From Streptomyces sp. SM11 (lineage in GTDB: Bacteria; Actinomycetota; Actinomycetes; Streptomycetales; Streptomycetaceae): DNA of 60,021 nt. The notes under the pieces are model-generated. The model searched no databases. It saw nothing but the letters and a program-made list of their open reading frames with translations, and was not told where the DNA came from. Below, in pieces: positions 1-8,149 of this stretch; positions within the stretch are counted from its first letter, which is position 1, and every line of letters begins with the position of its first letter. Position numbers and translations under genes: made by a program. The stretch is taken from positions 14,153 to 74,173 of the forward strand of contig NZ_NEUE01000305.1 in assembly GCF_002910905.1 (NCBI RefSeq). The letters run 5' to 3'.

Positions 1-418
1 AGGATGCCTATCCCGTGATCGTTTTCGCAGGTCAGAGGCGTGCGGGGGTTGCGCCCTCTCTGTGCATCCAAGGGACCTCGGCTGACGGTCCGTTGGGACC
101 GCCCTGCGGTCCTCGCGCAAGCGCTGCGGTCCTCGGGGGACTTACCTCGCCCCGGTTCCAACTCCGCTGCGATCGGTGGCTGATGACGAAGGCGGCAAGG
201 CGTGGCTGATGTCCGTTCAGCTTGCGGTGGCTACTGCGGGCCCGCCGTATCCGCTACTCGGACCTGGTCGACGTGCTGTGGCTGATGCCTCATCAAGGGC
301 CGGTGGTCGCTCGGGAACGTCTTTCTCGTCCACCAACCCGCCCCACCGCTCCCACGCAGGGCAAAGGCACTTCTACCGGCGCTCGCGACCCCACGCTCCG
401 CCCGTGGCACCCGACCGA
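1..418. other. left edge, no convincing gene
   Basis: No reading frame here has a ribosome binding site plus a recognisable protein. A short plus-strand stretch near 222-340 reads like part of a real protein (arginine-rich, with an RRIRYSDLVDVLWL segment) but then becomes low-quality proline/arginine sequence, so it may be a decayed gene fragment. I see no tRNA, repeat or clear promoter. Confidence 0.4.
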
Positions 419-1459
419 TCACACAGGGCCGCCGCCCCGTGGCACGGTGATCCGGCCTCCGATACGAACAGCGGTCCTCAGGGCGGCCCAGGACGTCAGC
501 TCGATGAGTTCACGGTCCGTGGGGAATCGGCTCCTGAACGCCTCGACGTCCTCGGGGAGGACCTGGTAAGGCGCGAAGGCGGTCAGCAAGGCCAGCCGGG
601 CGGTGGGCACGTCCTCGGTCGGCAGCCCCGCCACGGCCCCCTGCAGCCACCCCCTGCCGAGCCCGGGGGCTGTTCCGTCCCACCCGTCGAAGCGAGAGCG
701 CAGCCGCTCCACGACCGGCTCGGGCACCCAGTGCGCCCCCTGCTCGACGGCGGCGAAGGCCCGCCCCAGGGCGTCGGCCACGAAGGGACTGTTCCGGGCC
801 CACTCCAACCCCGGTGGCAGCGGGGCCGGCGGTAGCAGGGCAAGCGACTCGCCCGGAGTCAGCGGCCCCGGGGCGACGGGGCGCATGGCCAGGGCGGTAG
901 TGCGCATGATGGGTCCGCGCAGAGGTGTCGGAGTGCGTGCGGGCATGGGAGATTCGGCGAGGAAGAGCGACACCATGCGGTTGATGTAGTGGAACGTCAC
1001 GACGGTGCCGCCGAGTTCGGGCACCTCTTCGTCCGTGGGCAGGAAGGGGTGCCCGCCGCCTGCCGCATCGCCCTGGTCGCGCCGTCCGGCTGTCCGGGCC
1101 CACTCGATGAGCCCGGAGCCGATCCCGTCCGGCGGCAGCGTCCCGAGGACCGCCTGGTGCACATGGACGCAGTACGGGCAGTCGTTGGCACGCGACACCT
1201 CAGTGGCGACCGTCTCCTTCACCGCGCGGCTCACCCGCCCGTCGACCAGCAGGGTCTCCCGCAGCATCAGCCACGTCGCGGCCAGCGACGCGGCGGCGGG
1301 CGAGTGGAGGGCCAAGGGCGGCGCGAGCACCCCGAACTCGTCCTGCGACTCCCGGTAGACCCGCGCCACCAGACCTCGGGCACGCCGCGGGGCGACCACG
1401 TCCACGTACCGCACCTGCCGGAGGGAACCCCGCAGCACAGCCCGCACGAGCGGCCTCAT
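419..1459 (-). CDS. carboxymuconolactone decarboxylase/AhpD-like protein
   Basis: This 346-residue protein carries an AhpD-type redox motif: E87, then C94-P-Y-C97 followed by H101, matching the E(x6)CxxCxxxH proton-relay arrangement. Family members are peroxidase-like or decarboxylase-like proteins using the CxxC pair; the substrate here is unknown. At 346 residues it is about twice a single AhpD domain, and the second half shows no CxxC. The start at 1459 is chosen because a GAAGGAG site sits just upstream and the ATG overlaps the stop of the preceding gene (ATGA), implying translational coupling. It is the last gene of a two-gene minus-strand unit at the edge of the enediyne cluster, and I cannot say whether it belongs to that pathway. 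Confidence 0.75.
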   Translation of the reverse strand: MRPLVRAVLRGSLRQVRYVDVVAPRRARGLVARVYRESQDEFGVLAPPLALHSPAAASLAATWLMLRETLLVDGRVSRAVKETVATEVSRANDCPYCVHVHQAVLGTLPPDGIGSGLIEWARTAGRRDQGDAAGGGHPFLPTDEEVPELGGTVVTFHYINRMVSLFLAESPMPARTPTPLRGPIMRTTALAMRPVAPGPLTPGESLALLPPAPLPPGLEWARNSPFVADALGRAFAAVEQGAHWVPEPVVERLRSRFDGWDGTAPGLGRGWLQGAVAGLPTEDVPTARLALLTAFAPYQVLPEDVEAFRSRFPTDRELIELTSWAALRTAVRIGGRITVPRGGGPV

Positions 1460-1794
1460 CCCCGTCGCTCCTTCTCGTGACGCTCGCCGGGTTCCCTCGC
1501 CGGACACGGCTCGTCCGGTACGCCCCCCGGGCGTACCGGCCCGCTGTCGGGGCCCCACGTCCCCGTCCCCGGAGCTTCGAGGCGGTCCTTCGACGCGATG
1601 CAGTCGGGACCGAGCACCATCTGTTCCATCAACAGGCCGACCAGCGCGGTCGCCGCGCCCTGGGCGGTGGCCGCGCTGTACTCGACGGACGAAGCCGCCG
1701 CCGCGCCGAGGACCGTGCCGGCCGGCGTGGTGGGGGTGGTGGGGGTGGGTGCCGCTCCGGCCGGCACCCGGGACGGGCGGTCGCTGTCGCTCAT
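1456..1794 (-). CDS. small hypothetical protein, weakly RebB-like
   Basis: A 112-residue protein with a GGGAGG ribosome binding site before the ATG at 1794. It opens with a Thr/Pro repeat (TPTTPTTP), followed by an alanine-rich helix around residues 25-50 (VEYSAATAQGAATALVGLL), and ends in a charged Pro/Glu tail. The alanine-rich segment with its Tyr-Ser-Ala and Gln-Gly pattern loosely resembles RebB/killing-trait R-body proteins, but I would not assign that family without a profile search. Its stop overlaps the start of the CxxC protein downstream, so the two are probably made together. Confidence 0.55.
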   Translation of the reverse strand: MSDSDRPSRVPAGAAPTPTTPTTPAGTVLGAAAASSVEYSAATAQGAATALVGLLMEQMVLGPDCIASKDRLEAPGTGTWGPDSGPVRPGGVPDEPCPAREPGERHEKERRG

Positions 1795-2108
1795 GGGCTG
1801 CCTCCCTGACAGGGCCGGGCCCCGGTTCCGGCATGCCCGACGACCCACGTCGGCGCCGGCCGTGACTCCGGCCGAGAAAGCACATTCTCGACCGGCCGTC
1901 CCGGTCCGGGCTTCTCGTGGCATGCGCTCTCGCACGGGGGAGCACGAGGGCGCACGAGAGCGCGGGACGACCGGCAATGGAGGAGATGCGGTACTCCCGC
2001 GACTCGGTGAACGATGCGTGGGCAGGGCGACGCCGTCCTGACCGATGCGCGCAGACGCTTGCTTCCGCATGCCGCGGACAGGGCGTCTCATGATTCCTGG
2101 AGGATCGA

Positions 2109-3290
2109 GTGGACCTCACGTCTACGCCCGCCCGCACCGAACTGGTCGAACGAGCCTCGAAGCTGAGGCCGCTGCTCCAGTCGCACGTGGCATGGAGCGA
2201 GGAGAACCGGCGACTGCACGAGGAGTCGGTCGAGGCGATGGCCGAGGCCGGCATCTTCCGCCTGCGCGTACCGGCCCGCTACGGCGGCTACGAGTCCGAC
2301 GCCCGCACCCTGGTGGACGTGGCGGCCGAACTGGCCCGCGGAGACGGATCGGCCGCGTGGACGGCGTCGGTGTGGTGGATTCCCACCTGGATGGCGGGTC
2401 TTTTCCCGGACCACGTCCAGGACGAGGTGTTCTCCCGGCCCGACGTCAGGGTGTCCGGCACCCTCAGCCCCGGCGGCATGGCGGCTCCGGCCGACGGCGG
2501 CGTCGTGGTGAACGGCAAATGGGGTTTCATCAGTGGCGCCTGGCACAGCCACTGGCAGGTGCTGATCGCGGTCTCGCCCACACCCGACGGCGGCATGCAG
2601 CCCGTGATGGCCCTGGTGCCGACGGACCAGCTGCAGATCGTCGACGACTGGTACACCTCGGGCCTGCGCGGCTCCGGGAGCGTCACCACCATCGCCTCGG
2701 ACGTCTTCGTCCCCCAGGAGCGGGTCCTTCCGCTGGGCGCGGTGCTCCAGCAGCAGTACGCCTCCGAACTCAACGCCGGCTCCCCGATGTTCCGGGCGCC
2801 GATGCTGGCTGTCGCCTCCGCCTCCTCGGTCGGCACCATGACCGGCCTGGCCGCGGCCGCCCAGGACGCCTTCCGCGGCCGGTTGGAGGGCCGGAAGATC
2901 ACCTACACCGACTACGAGGACCAGAGCGCGGCGCCCATCACCCACCTGCAACTCGGCGAGGCGACCCTGCTGGCCGACGAGGCACGGTTCCACGCCCACC
3001 GGCTGGCCGACCTGGTCGACTCCAAGGGGGCCACGGGCGAGGCGTGGACGCTGGAGGAGCGCGTGCTGTGCCGCGGCCTGCTGGGCCGGGCCTGCCGACT
3101 GGGCAGGGAGTCGGTGGACATCCTCGCGTCGGCGAGCGGCGGCTCCTCGATCTACGGCAACGTCCCGATCCAGCGCGTGCAGCGCGACGCGCAGAGCATC
3201 ACACTGCACGCGCTGATGAATCCGAGCACCAACCTGGAGCTGTACGGCCGGGTCCTGTGCGGCCAGAGTCCCAACACCCTGTACGTCTGA
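2109..3290 (+). CDS. acyl-CoA dehydrogenase-like flavin monooxygenase
   Basis: This 393-residue protein has the acyl-CoA dehydrogenase fold throughout: an N-terminal helical domain (LHEESVEAMAEAGIFRLRVP), the central beta domain (NGKWGFISGAWHSHW) and a C-terminal four-helix part ending in ASGGSSIYGNVPIQRVQRD. That pattern fits the flavin-dependent hydroxylase branch (HsaA or group D two-component monooxygenases) better than a true dehydrogenase. A GTG start at 2109 follows GGAGGA. It stands next to the P450 and O-methyltransferase of benzoxazolinate tailoring, so an aromatic hydroxylation in that branch is a reasonable guess. A partner flavin reductase is not visible nearby. Confidence 0.8.
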   Translation: MDLTSTPARTELVERASKLRPLLQSHVAWSEENRRLHEESVEAMAEAGIFRLRVPARYGGYESDARTLVDVAAELARGDGSAAWTASVWWIPTWMAGLFPDHVQDEVFSRPDVRVSGTLSPGGMAAPADGGVVVNGKWGFISGAWHSHWQVLIAVSPTPDGGMQPVMALVPTDQLQIVDDWYTSGLRGSGSVTTIASDVFVPQERVLPLGAVLQQQYASELNAGSPMFRAPMLAVASASSVGTMTGLAAAAQDAFRGRLEGRKITYTDYEDQSAAPITHLQLGEATLLADEARFHAHRLADLVDSKGATGEAWTLEERVLCRGLLGRACRLGRESVDILASASGGSSIYGNVPIQRVQRDAQSITLHALMNPSTNLELYGRVLCGQSPNTLYV

Positions 3291-3296
3291 GCTGCC

Positions 3297-3336
3297 ACGC
3301 CGCCGGCCCGGGACCGCGGTCCCGGGCCGGCGGCGT
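3297..3336. terminator. bidirectional terminator, 40-bp perfect palindrome
   Basis: Positions 3297-3336 form an uninterrupted palindrome with 20-bp arms, almost all G and C. It lies between the stops of the convergent flavin monooxygenase and P450 genes, so it would stop transcription from both sides. Confidence 0.85.
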
Positions 3337-3345
3337 ACGAGGGCT

Positions 3346-4602
3346 TCAGGGCCCGACGGTGACGGGAAAGGTCTCAAGACCGCGGACGACCCAGCGATCG
3401 CGGTAGACGGGTGGCTCGGACACGGTCAGCCCAGGGAACCGGCGCAGCAGCCGAGGCAGTGCGATCCGCGCCTCCAGGCGGGCCAGCGGGGCCCCCAGAC
3501 AGAAGTGGCCGCCCGCGCCGAAGCTCAACGGCCTGCTGACCTCCGAGCCGTCCCGGGCGGGGGCGAAGCGGCCGGGGGCGAAGCGGCCGGGATCGGAGTA
3601 GCGGCCGGGATCCCGGTTCGCGGCGGCCAGGATCAGGATCAGCTTGGAGCCCGCCGGTACGGGCGTGCCCAGCAGGTCGAAGTCCTTCGCCGCCCAGCGG
3701 CTGGTGACGTGGACCGGGGGCTCGAACCGCAGGATCTCCTCGACGAAGCCGTCGGCGAACTCGGGCTCGGTGCGCAGCCGGGCGGCGTACGCCGAGTGCT
3801 CCAGAGCGATCATCACCCCGTGGCCGATCAGGAAACTCGTGGTCTCGAACCCCGCTGTGAGCAGCACCATCATGGTGCCCATCAACTCGTCGTGGCCCAA
3901 TCGCTCCGGGGTGCTGTCGTGGACATGGGCGAGCAGCGTGACGAGGTCGTCGGCGGGGGTGCGACGGCGACGGTCCAGCAGGGCGGCGAAGTAGCCGCTC
4001 ATCTCGTCCATCGCCGCGTCCGCCCCCGCGAGCGCGGCCGGATCGGTGAAGCCGTCCGTGGCCACGGCGACCCGGGAGGCCATGTCACGGAACCACACCT
4101 GATCCTTCTCCGGGAAGCCGAGCAGCTCGCTGATCACCGCGACGGGCAACCGGGCGGCGAACTCGGTGATGAGGTCCACCGGGGAGCCCGCCGAACCGAG
4201 ACCGGCCATCCGGTCGAGCAGCCGGTCGGTCATCTCCTCGATCACTCCGTGCATCCGGCGGACCTTGGGCGGGGTGAACGCGAAGCTCACCACGTGGCGC
4301 AGCCGCGCGTGATCGGGCGGGTTGCTGTAGAGCATGGAGCTCGTGAACCCCCGGACCGAGGAGTGCGAGCGCCAGGACGGGAAGACGACGTCGTAGCTCC
4401 TGCCGTCCTGGACGCGCAGTGACGGCTCCCGCAGCGCGCGGTCACACGCGTCGTGGCCGACCACGGCGAAGCGGCCGGGTTTGGTGGGCACCACCTGCCC
4501 GTGCGCGCGGATCGACTCGTAGAGCGGGTAGGGGTCCTGACGCCCACCCGCCGTGCCCAGCGCGTCGAGCGCCTCGACCGGTGACATGACCGGGCCGGTC
4601 AT
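3346..4602 (-). CDS. sgcD3: cytochrome P450 hydroxylase (SgcD3-like)
   Basis: A 418-residue soluble P450 with all core motifs: the I-helix oxygen-activation site AGFETT, the ExxR helix (EEILR), and the heme-binding loop FGAGGHFCLG with the thiolate ligand C368. The ATG at 4602 follows AAGGAG. In C-1027 biosynthesis SgcD3 is the P450 assigned to hydroxylating the anthranilate-derived benzoxazolinate precursor, and here too the gene precedes an O-methyltransferase. Upstream of the heme loop a perfect 15-bp tandem repeat (3559-3588) adds a second GRFAP. Redox partners are not encoded in the window. Confidence 0.85.
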   Translation of the reverse strand: MTGPVMSPVEALDALGTAGGRQDPYPLYESIRAHGQVVPTKPGRFAVVGHDACDRALREPSLRVQDGRSYDVVFPSWRSHSSVRGFTSSMLYSNPPDHARLRHVVSFAFTPPKVRRMHGVIEEMTDRLLDRMAGLGSAGSPVDLITEFAARLPVAVISELLGFPEKDQVWFRDMASRVAVATDGFTDPAALAGADAAMDEMSGYFAALLDRRRRTPADDLVTLLAHVHDSTPERLGHDELMGTMMVLLTAGFETTSFLIGHGVMIALEHSAYAARLRTEPEFADGFVEEILRFEPPVHVTSRWAAKDFDLLGTPVPAGSKLILILAAANRDPGRYSDPGRFAPGRFAPARDGSEVSRPLSFGAGGHFCLGAPLARLEARIALPRLLRRFPGLTVSEPPVYRDRWVVRGLETFPVTVGP

Positions 4603-4656
4603 TCGCTGTCTCCTTGTCTGCCGTGCTCCGCGTCGCGTACGGGAGGGAGGAGGGCC

Positions 4657-5661
4657 TCAGACCGCGGACATGTGGATGATCGCGGAAGGGCCCGCGGGGT
4701 GTACGGCGACGATCCGGAGCCCGGCCTCGGCGGCGAGCGCGGAGAACGCGTCGACGCCCCGCTCCTTGGCTCCGTAGACGCACAGCATCCGCAGGTCCAT
4801 GCCGGTGTGCGGGGTGTCGCCCGCCGCGCCGATCGACTCGATCACGAACACCGAGCCCGTCGTTCCCGCCGCCCGGGCGCAGCGCCGCAGGATCGCGACG
4901 CACGACGCGTCGTCCCAGTCGTGCAGGACCAGGGAGAGCACATAGGCGCCGGCGCCGGACGGAAGCGGTTCGAAGAAGCTTCCGGTGACCGCGTTCGCGC
5001 GGCCGTCGAGACCGGCTGCCGCGAACGACTCCTTCGCGCGCTGCACCGCGTCGGGCAGGTCAAGGACCGTCCCGCGCAGCGAGGGGTACGCGGTCAGCAG
5101 CGCGGTCAGCAGGGACCCGTCGCCGCCCCCGACGTCGACCACACGGCCGGCCGACGCCCAGTCGAAGCCGGCGACGATGGCCGGCGCCCGGGTGGCGACG
5201 TCCTCGCCGAGGAGCCGGTTGAAGGACTCGGCGCGTTCCGGGTCGGCCGCCAGGTCCTCCCAGAAGGAACGGCCGTAGCGGAGAGGGAAGGCGGCCTTCC
5301 CCGTCCGTACGCTGTGCAGCAGATCGACGAAGGACAGTTCGCCTCTGCCGGCCCCCTCCATGTCGAACCAGGCCCGGACACCTGCCGGGTGGTCCTCGCG
5401 CAGCGGACGGCCCAGCGGGGACAGGGTGTAGCGGCCGGACGCGTCACGCTCCAGCAGGCCGCGGACCGTGAGGTAGCGCAGCAGCCGGTCGAGCGCGTCC
5501 TCATGGGCGTCGACCGCCTCGGCAAGCTCCCGGGCCGTGTGCCTCCCGGACTCGATGTGGTCGGCGATGCGTAGCGTCGCGGCGACGCGCACGGCCATCG
5601 GTGTGCCCAGGTTCGCCATCGACCACAGTTCAGCGGCCTTGCCGTCCTCATCGCCCAACAC
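4657..5661 (-). CDS. sgcD4: SAM-dependent O-methyltransferase (SgcD4-like)
   Basis: A 334-residue small-molecule O-methyltransferase of the plant COMT/actinomycete type: an N-terminal winged-helix dimerisation region (ARELAEAVDAHEDALDRLLR), the SAM-binding loop VVDVGGGDGS, and the catalytic histidine in SLVLHDWDD. The GTG at 5661 is preferred because GGAAGG lies 7 bases upstream; an ATG at 5727 would add 22 residues with a weaker site. It is encoded upstream of the P450 on the same strand. The expected job, from the C-1027 pathway, is O-methylation of the hydroxylated benzoxazolinate precursor. Confidence 0.83.
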   Translation of the reverse strand: MLGDEDGKAAELWSMANLGTPMAVRVAATLRIADHIESGRHTARELAEAVDAHEDALDRLLRYLTVRGLLERDASGRYTLSPLGRPLREDHPAGVRAWFDMEGAGRGELSFVDLLHSVRTGKAAFPLRYGRSFWEDLAADPERAESFNRLLGEDVATRAPAIVAGFDWASAGRVVDVGGGDGSLLTALLTAYPSLRGTVLDLPDAVQRAKESFAAAGLDGRANAVTGSFFEPLPSGAGAYVLSLVLHDWDDASCVAILRRCARAAGTTGSVFVIESIGAAGDTPHTGMDLRMLCVYGAKERGVDAFSALAAEAGLRIVAVHPAGPSAIIHMSAV

Positions 5662-5795
5662 GGCTGTTCCTTCCGGGAGTCGGCCTGCGGCCGGTGGGTC
5701 ACCATCGTCGCGCCAAGCCGCTGGCATCCCATCTTCTCGATTGCGCAGTCGGGGGGCGGACGGCCCGGGGTGACCGGCCGTCCGCCCCGCGGACC

Positions 5796-7904
5796 TCAGC
5801 CCACCGGCTCCGACGCGCGGCCCTCTCGGGCGGGAGCCCGGACCCCGGGCGCCTTCGACAGCGCGCCCGGCCACCAGAACCGGGTCCCCAGGTCGAGTGC
5901 CAGGGCCGGGAGGAGGATCGTCCGTACGAGGAAGGTGTCCAGCAGGATGCCGAGGCCGACCACGACGCCCATCTGCGCCATCGGTACCAGGGGCAGCGAG
6001 GCGATGACGGCGAACGTCGCGGCGAGGACCACACCGGCGCTGGTGATGACGCCGCCGGTGGTGGTCAGACCGGTGAGTACGCCCTTGGCGTGTCCGTGCA
6101 GGGCCACTTCCTCCTGCACGCGGTGCATGAGGAAGATGTTGTAGTCGATGCCGAGAGCGACCAGGTACACGAACCCGAGGAGCGGCACCGACCAGTCGAC
6201 GCCGGCGTGCCCCATCACGTTCTCGAAGAGCAGGTTGGACGCGCCCAGCGCCGCGAAGAACGACACGACCACGGTGCCGAGCATGATCAGCGGTCCGACG
6301 ACCGAACGCAGCAGCCAGATCAGGACGAGCAGGACGACGAGCAGGACCGCGGGGACGGTGACCCACAGATCGCGGACGGAGGCGCGCTGGGTGTCCAGGC
6401 TCTGGGCGGTCGTCCCGCCCACGAGGGCGTCCGTGTTGTCACGCAGGGCGTCCACGGTGTCCTTGGCCCCGGCACTGTCGGGGACGTCCTCCAGCACCAC
6501 GGACAGGAGCGTCAGCTCTCCGTCGGGGGTGGCGGGGCCGTCCTGGACGGACACCACGCCCTCGGTCTCCTCGGCGGCCCGCCGCACCTCGGCCACGTCC
6601 GCGGTGGGCGCCACGACGGTCGCGGGGTCGGAGGAGCCCGACGGGTAGTGCGCGGAGATGCGCTCCTGGGCGACGACGGACTCAGGCTTGGTCTGGAGCA
6701 GTTCGCTCTGGGTGAGGCCCATGTCCAGGCCGAGGGAGCTGAGGGCGAGGAGACCGGTCGCGGCGAGGGTCAGCACCCAGGCGCGGCGGGGCCGGGCGGC
6801 CGTCGCGGAACCGATGCGCTCCCAGCGGCTGTGGGACGCGGGCGCCTCGGGGGCGGCGGCGTCCTCGGGCGTCCAGCGGGGCACGAAGGGCCAGAACACC
6901 CAGCGGCCCATGATGACGAGCAGCGCGGGCAGGATCGTGACCATGGCGAGGAAGGCGCAGACCACGCCGATCGCGCCGACCAGACCCATGGAGCGCGAGG
7001 AGTTGACGTCCGCGAGGACCAGGCAGACGAGACCGATGGCGATGGTGCCGGCGGAAGCCAGGATCGCGGGGCCCGAGCGCCGCAGAGCGGTCTTCATGGC
7101 GACGTGCCGGTCCTTCTCACGGCGCAGTTCCTCGCGGTAGCGGGCGATGAGCAGCAGGGCGTAGTCCGTGCCGACGCCGAAGACGAGAACCATCAGGACG
7201 CCGGAGCTCTGCGGGTCGACCGGGAGGCCGGCGTACTTGGCGAGCATGTAGGTGCCGACCTGGGTCAGCACAGAGGCGAAGCCGACGGCCAGGATCGGCA
7301 GGAGCCACAGGATGGGGGAGCGGTAGGTGATCAGCAGCAGGAGCGCGACCACCAGGCCGGTGACCATCATCAGCATGGAGTCGAGCGACTCGAAGGCTCC
7401 CGCGGCGTCGGTCGTCGAACCCGCGGGCCCGCCGACCTCGACGGTGACGCCCGGAGGGGCGTTGGCGTCCGCGACGTCGCGGACCTTCTTCGTCGTGGCG
7501 ACGATGTCCGCGTCACTGATCAGCGGCACGACGACCATGAGCGCCTGGCCGTCCTCCGACTCCAGGGGCGCTTCGACGGTCTCTCCCTCAGCGGCCAGCT
7601 CCTGGAAGGCGGCGACGTCCTTCTCCGCCTTGGCGCGCCCTTGCGCGGACAGCGAACCGTCGGCGCTGTAGATCACCACGGCCGGCATCAGCTCGTCGGC
7701 GCGGAACTTCTCCAGCTCCTTGTTCAGCTCCGCCGATTCGGAACTCCGCGGCAGGAACGCGTTGGCACTGGTGTCCTGGACATCGGCGAGTTTCCCTGCC
7801 AATGGGCCGAGCGCCATCGCGAGGATGAGCCAGGCTGCCAGGACCAGCCATTTTCCGCGTCTGTCACCGGGCACACCACTGGGGCGCTTGAACCAGGCTT
7901 GCAA
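5796..7904 (-). CDS. MMPL/RND-family transporter
   Basis: A 702-residue membrane protein with the MMPL layout: one N-terminal transmembrane helix, a large soluble loop (about residues 50-180), a block of helices, a second large loop (about 400-520) and a final helix block. The stretch VFGVGTDYALLLIARYREEL is the family signature, repeated in the second half as LVALGIDYNIFLMHRVQEE. The TTG start at 7904 follows GAAGGAG. MMPL pumps move lipids or hydrophobic natural products using the proton gradient. Divergent orientation from the adenylation gene, with a perfect palindrome between them, suggests shared control and a role in export of the pathway product. Confidence 0.85.
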   Translation of the reverse strand: MQAWFKRPSGVPGDRRGKWLVLAAWLILAMALGPLAGKLADVQDTSANAFLPRSSESAELNKELEKFRADELMPAVVIYSADGSLSAQGRAKAEKDVAAFQELAAEGETVEAPLESEDGQALMVVVPLISDADIVATTKKVRDVADANAPPGVTVEVGGPAGSTTDAAGAFESLDSMLMMVTGLVVALLLLITYRSPILWLLPILAVGFASVLTQVGTYMLAKYAGLPVDPQSSGVLMVLVFGVGTDYALLLIARYREELRREKDRHVAMKTALRRSGPAILASAGTIAIGLVCLVLADVNSSRSMGLVGAIGVVCAFLAMVTILPALLVIMGRWVFWPFVPRWTPEDAAAPEAPASHSRWERIGSATAARPRRAWVLTLAATGLLALSSLGLDMGLTQSELLQTKPESVVAQERISAHYPSGSSDPATVVAPTADVAEVRRAAEETEGVVSVQDGPATPDGELTLLSVVLEDVPDSAGAKDTVDALRDNTDALVGGTTAQSLDTQRASVRDLWVTVPAVLLVVLLVLIWLLRSVVGPLIMLGTVVVSFFAALGASNLLFENVMGHAGVDWSVPLLGFVYLVALGIDYNIFLMHRVQEEVALHGHAKGVLTGLTTTGGVITSAGVVLAATFAVIASLPLVPMAQMGVVVGLGILLDTFLVRTILLPALALDLGTRFWWPGALSKAPGVRAPAREGRASEPVG

Positions 7905-8013
7905 GGGGGACTCCTTCGGGGCACGTCACAGCTTCCGCGATGGCCGGGAGTGCCGGGTGGGGCCGCTCTGCACGGCCGTGCCGACGCGCCCGGCGGGGCC
8001 CTCATGGTCCCCA

Positions 8014-8031
8014 ACTTCCCCCGGGGGAAGT
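8014..8031. promoter_or_regulatory. 18-bp perfect palindrome in divergent promoter region
   Basis: The sequence ACTTCCCCCGGGGGAAGT is perfectly self-complementary, with a further half-site-like CAACTTCCA at 8032-8040. It lies between the start of the MMPL pump (7904, minus) and the adenylation gene (about 8150, plus), where an operator for a dimeric repressor would be expected. No regulator gene is in the window to pair with it. Confidence 0.55.
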
Positions 8032-8149
8032 CAACTTCCAGATTGCTGAGTTGGTCCGCGGAGGTTTACCCGACCTTCCGGCGGGGCTCCGGGGGAGCTC
8101 CGCACACCAGGAGACGCGCCCCGTACGCCGCCGCCCCAAGATTGGCGTT

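Noticed and set aside
1720..1752. G-rich repeat on the plus strand as a regulatory quadruplex
   Set aside because: It is explained as the Thr/Pro codon repeat of the small protein on the other strand.
4657..6366. 569-residue minus-strand frame
   Set aside because: Only the last 334 residues are the O-methyltransferase; the front part is a shadow of the MMPL gene with arginine-rich nonsense and no ribosome binding site.
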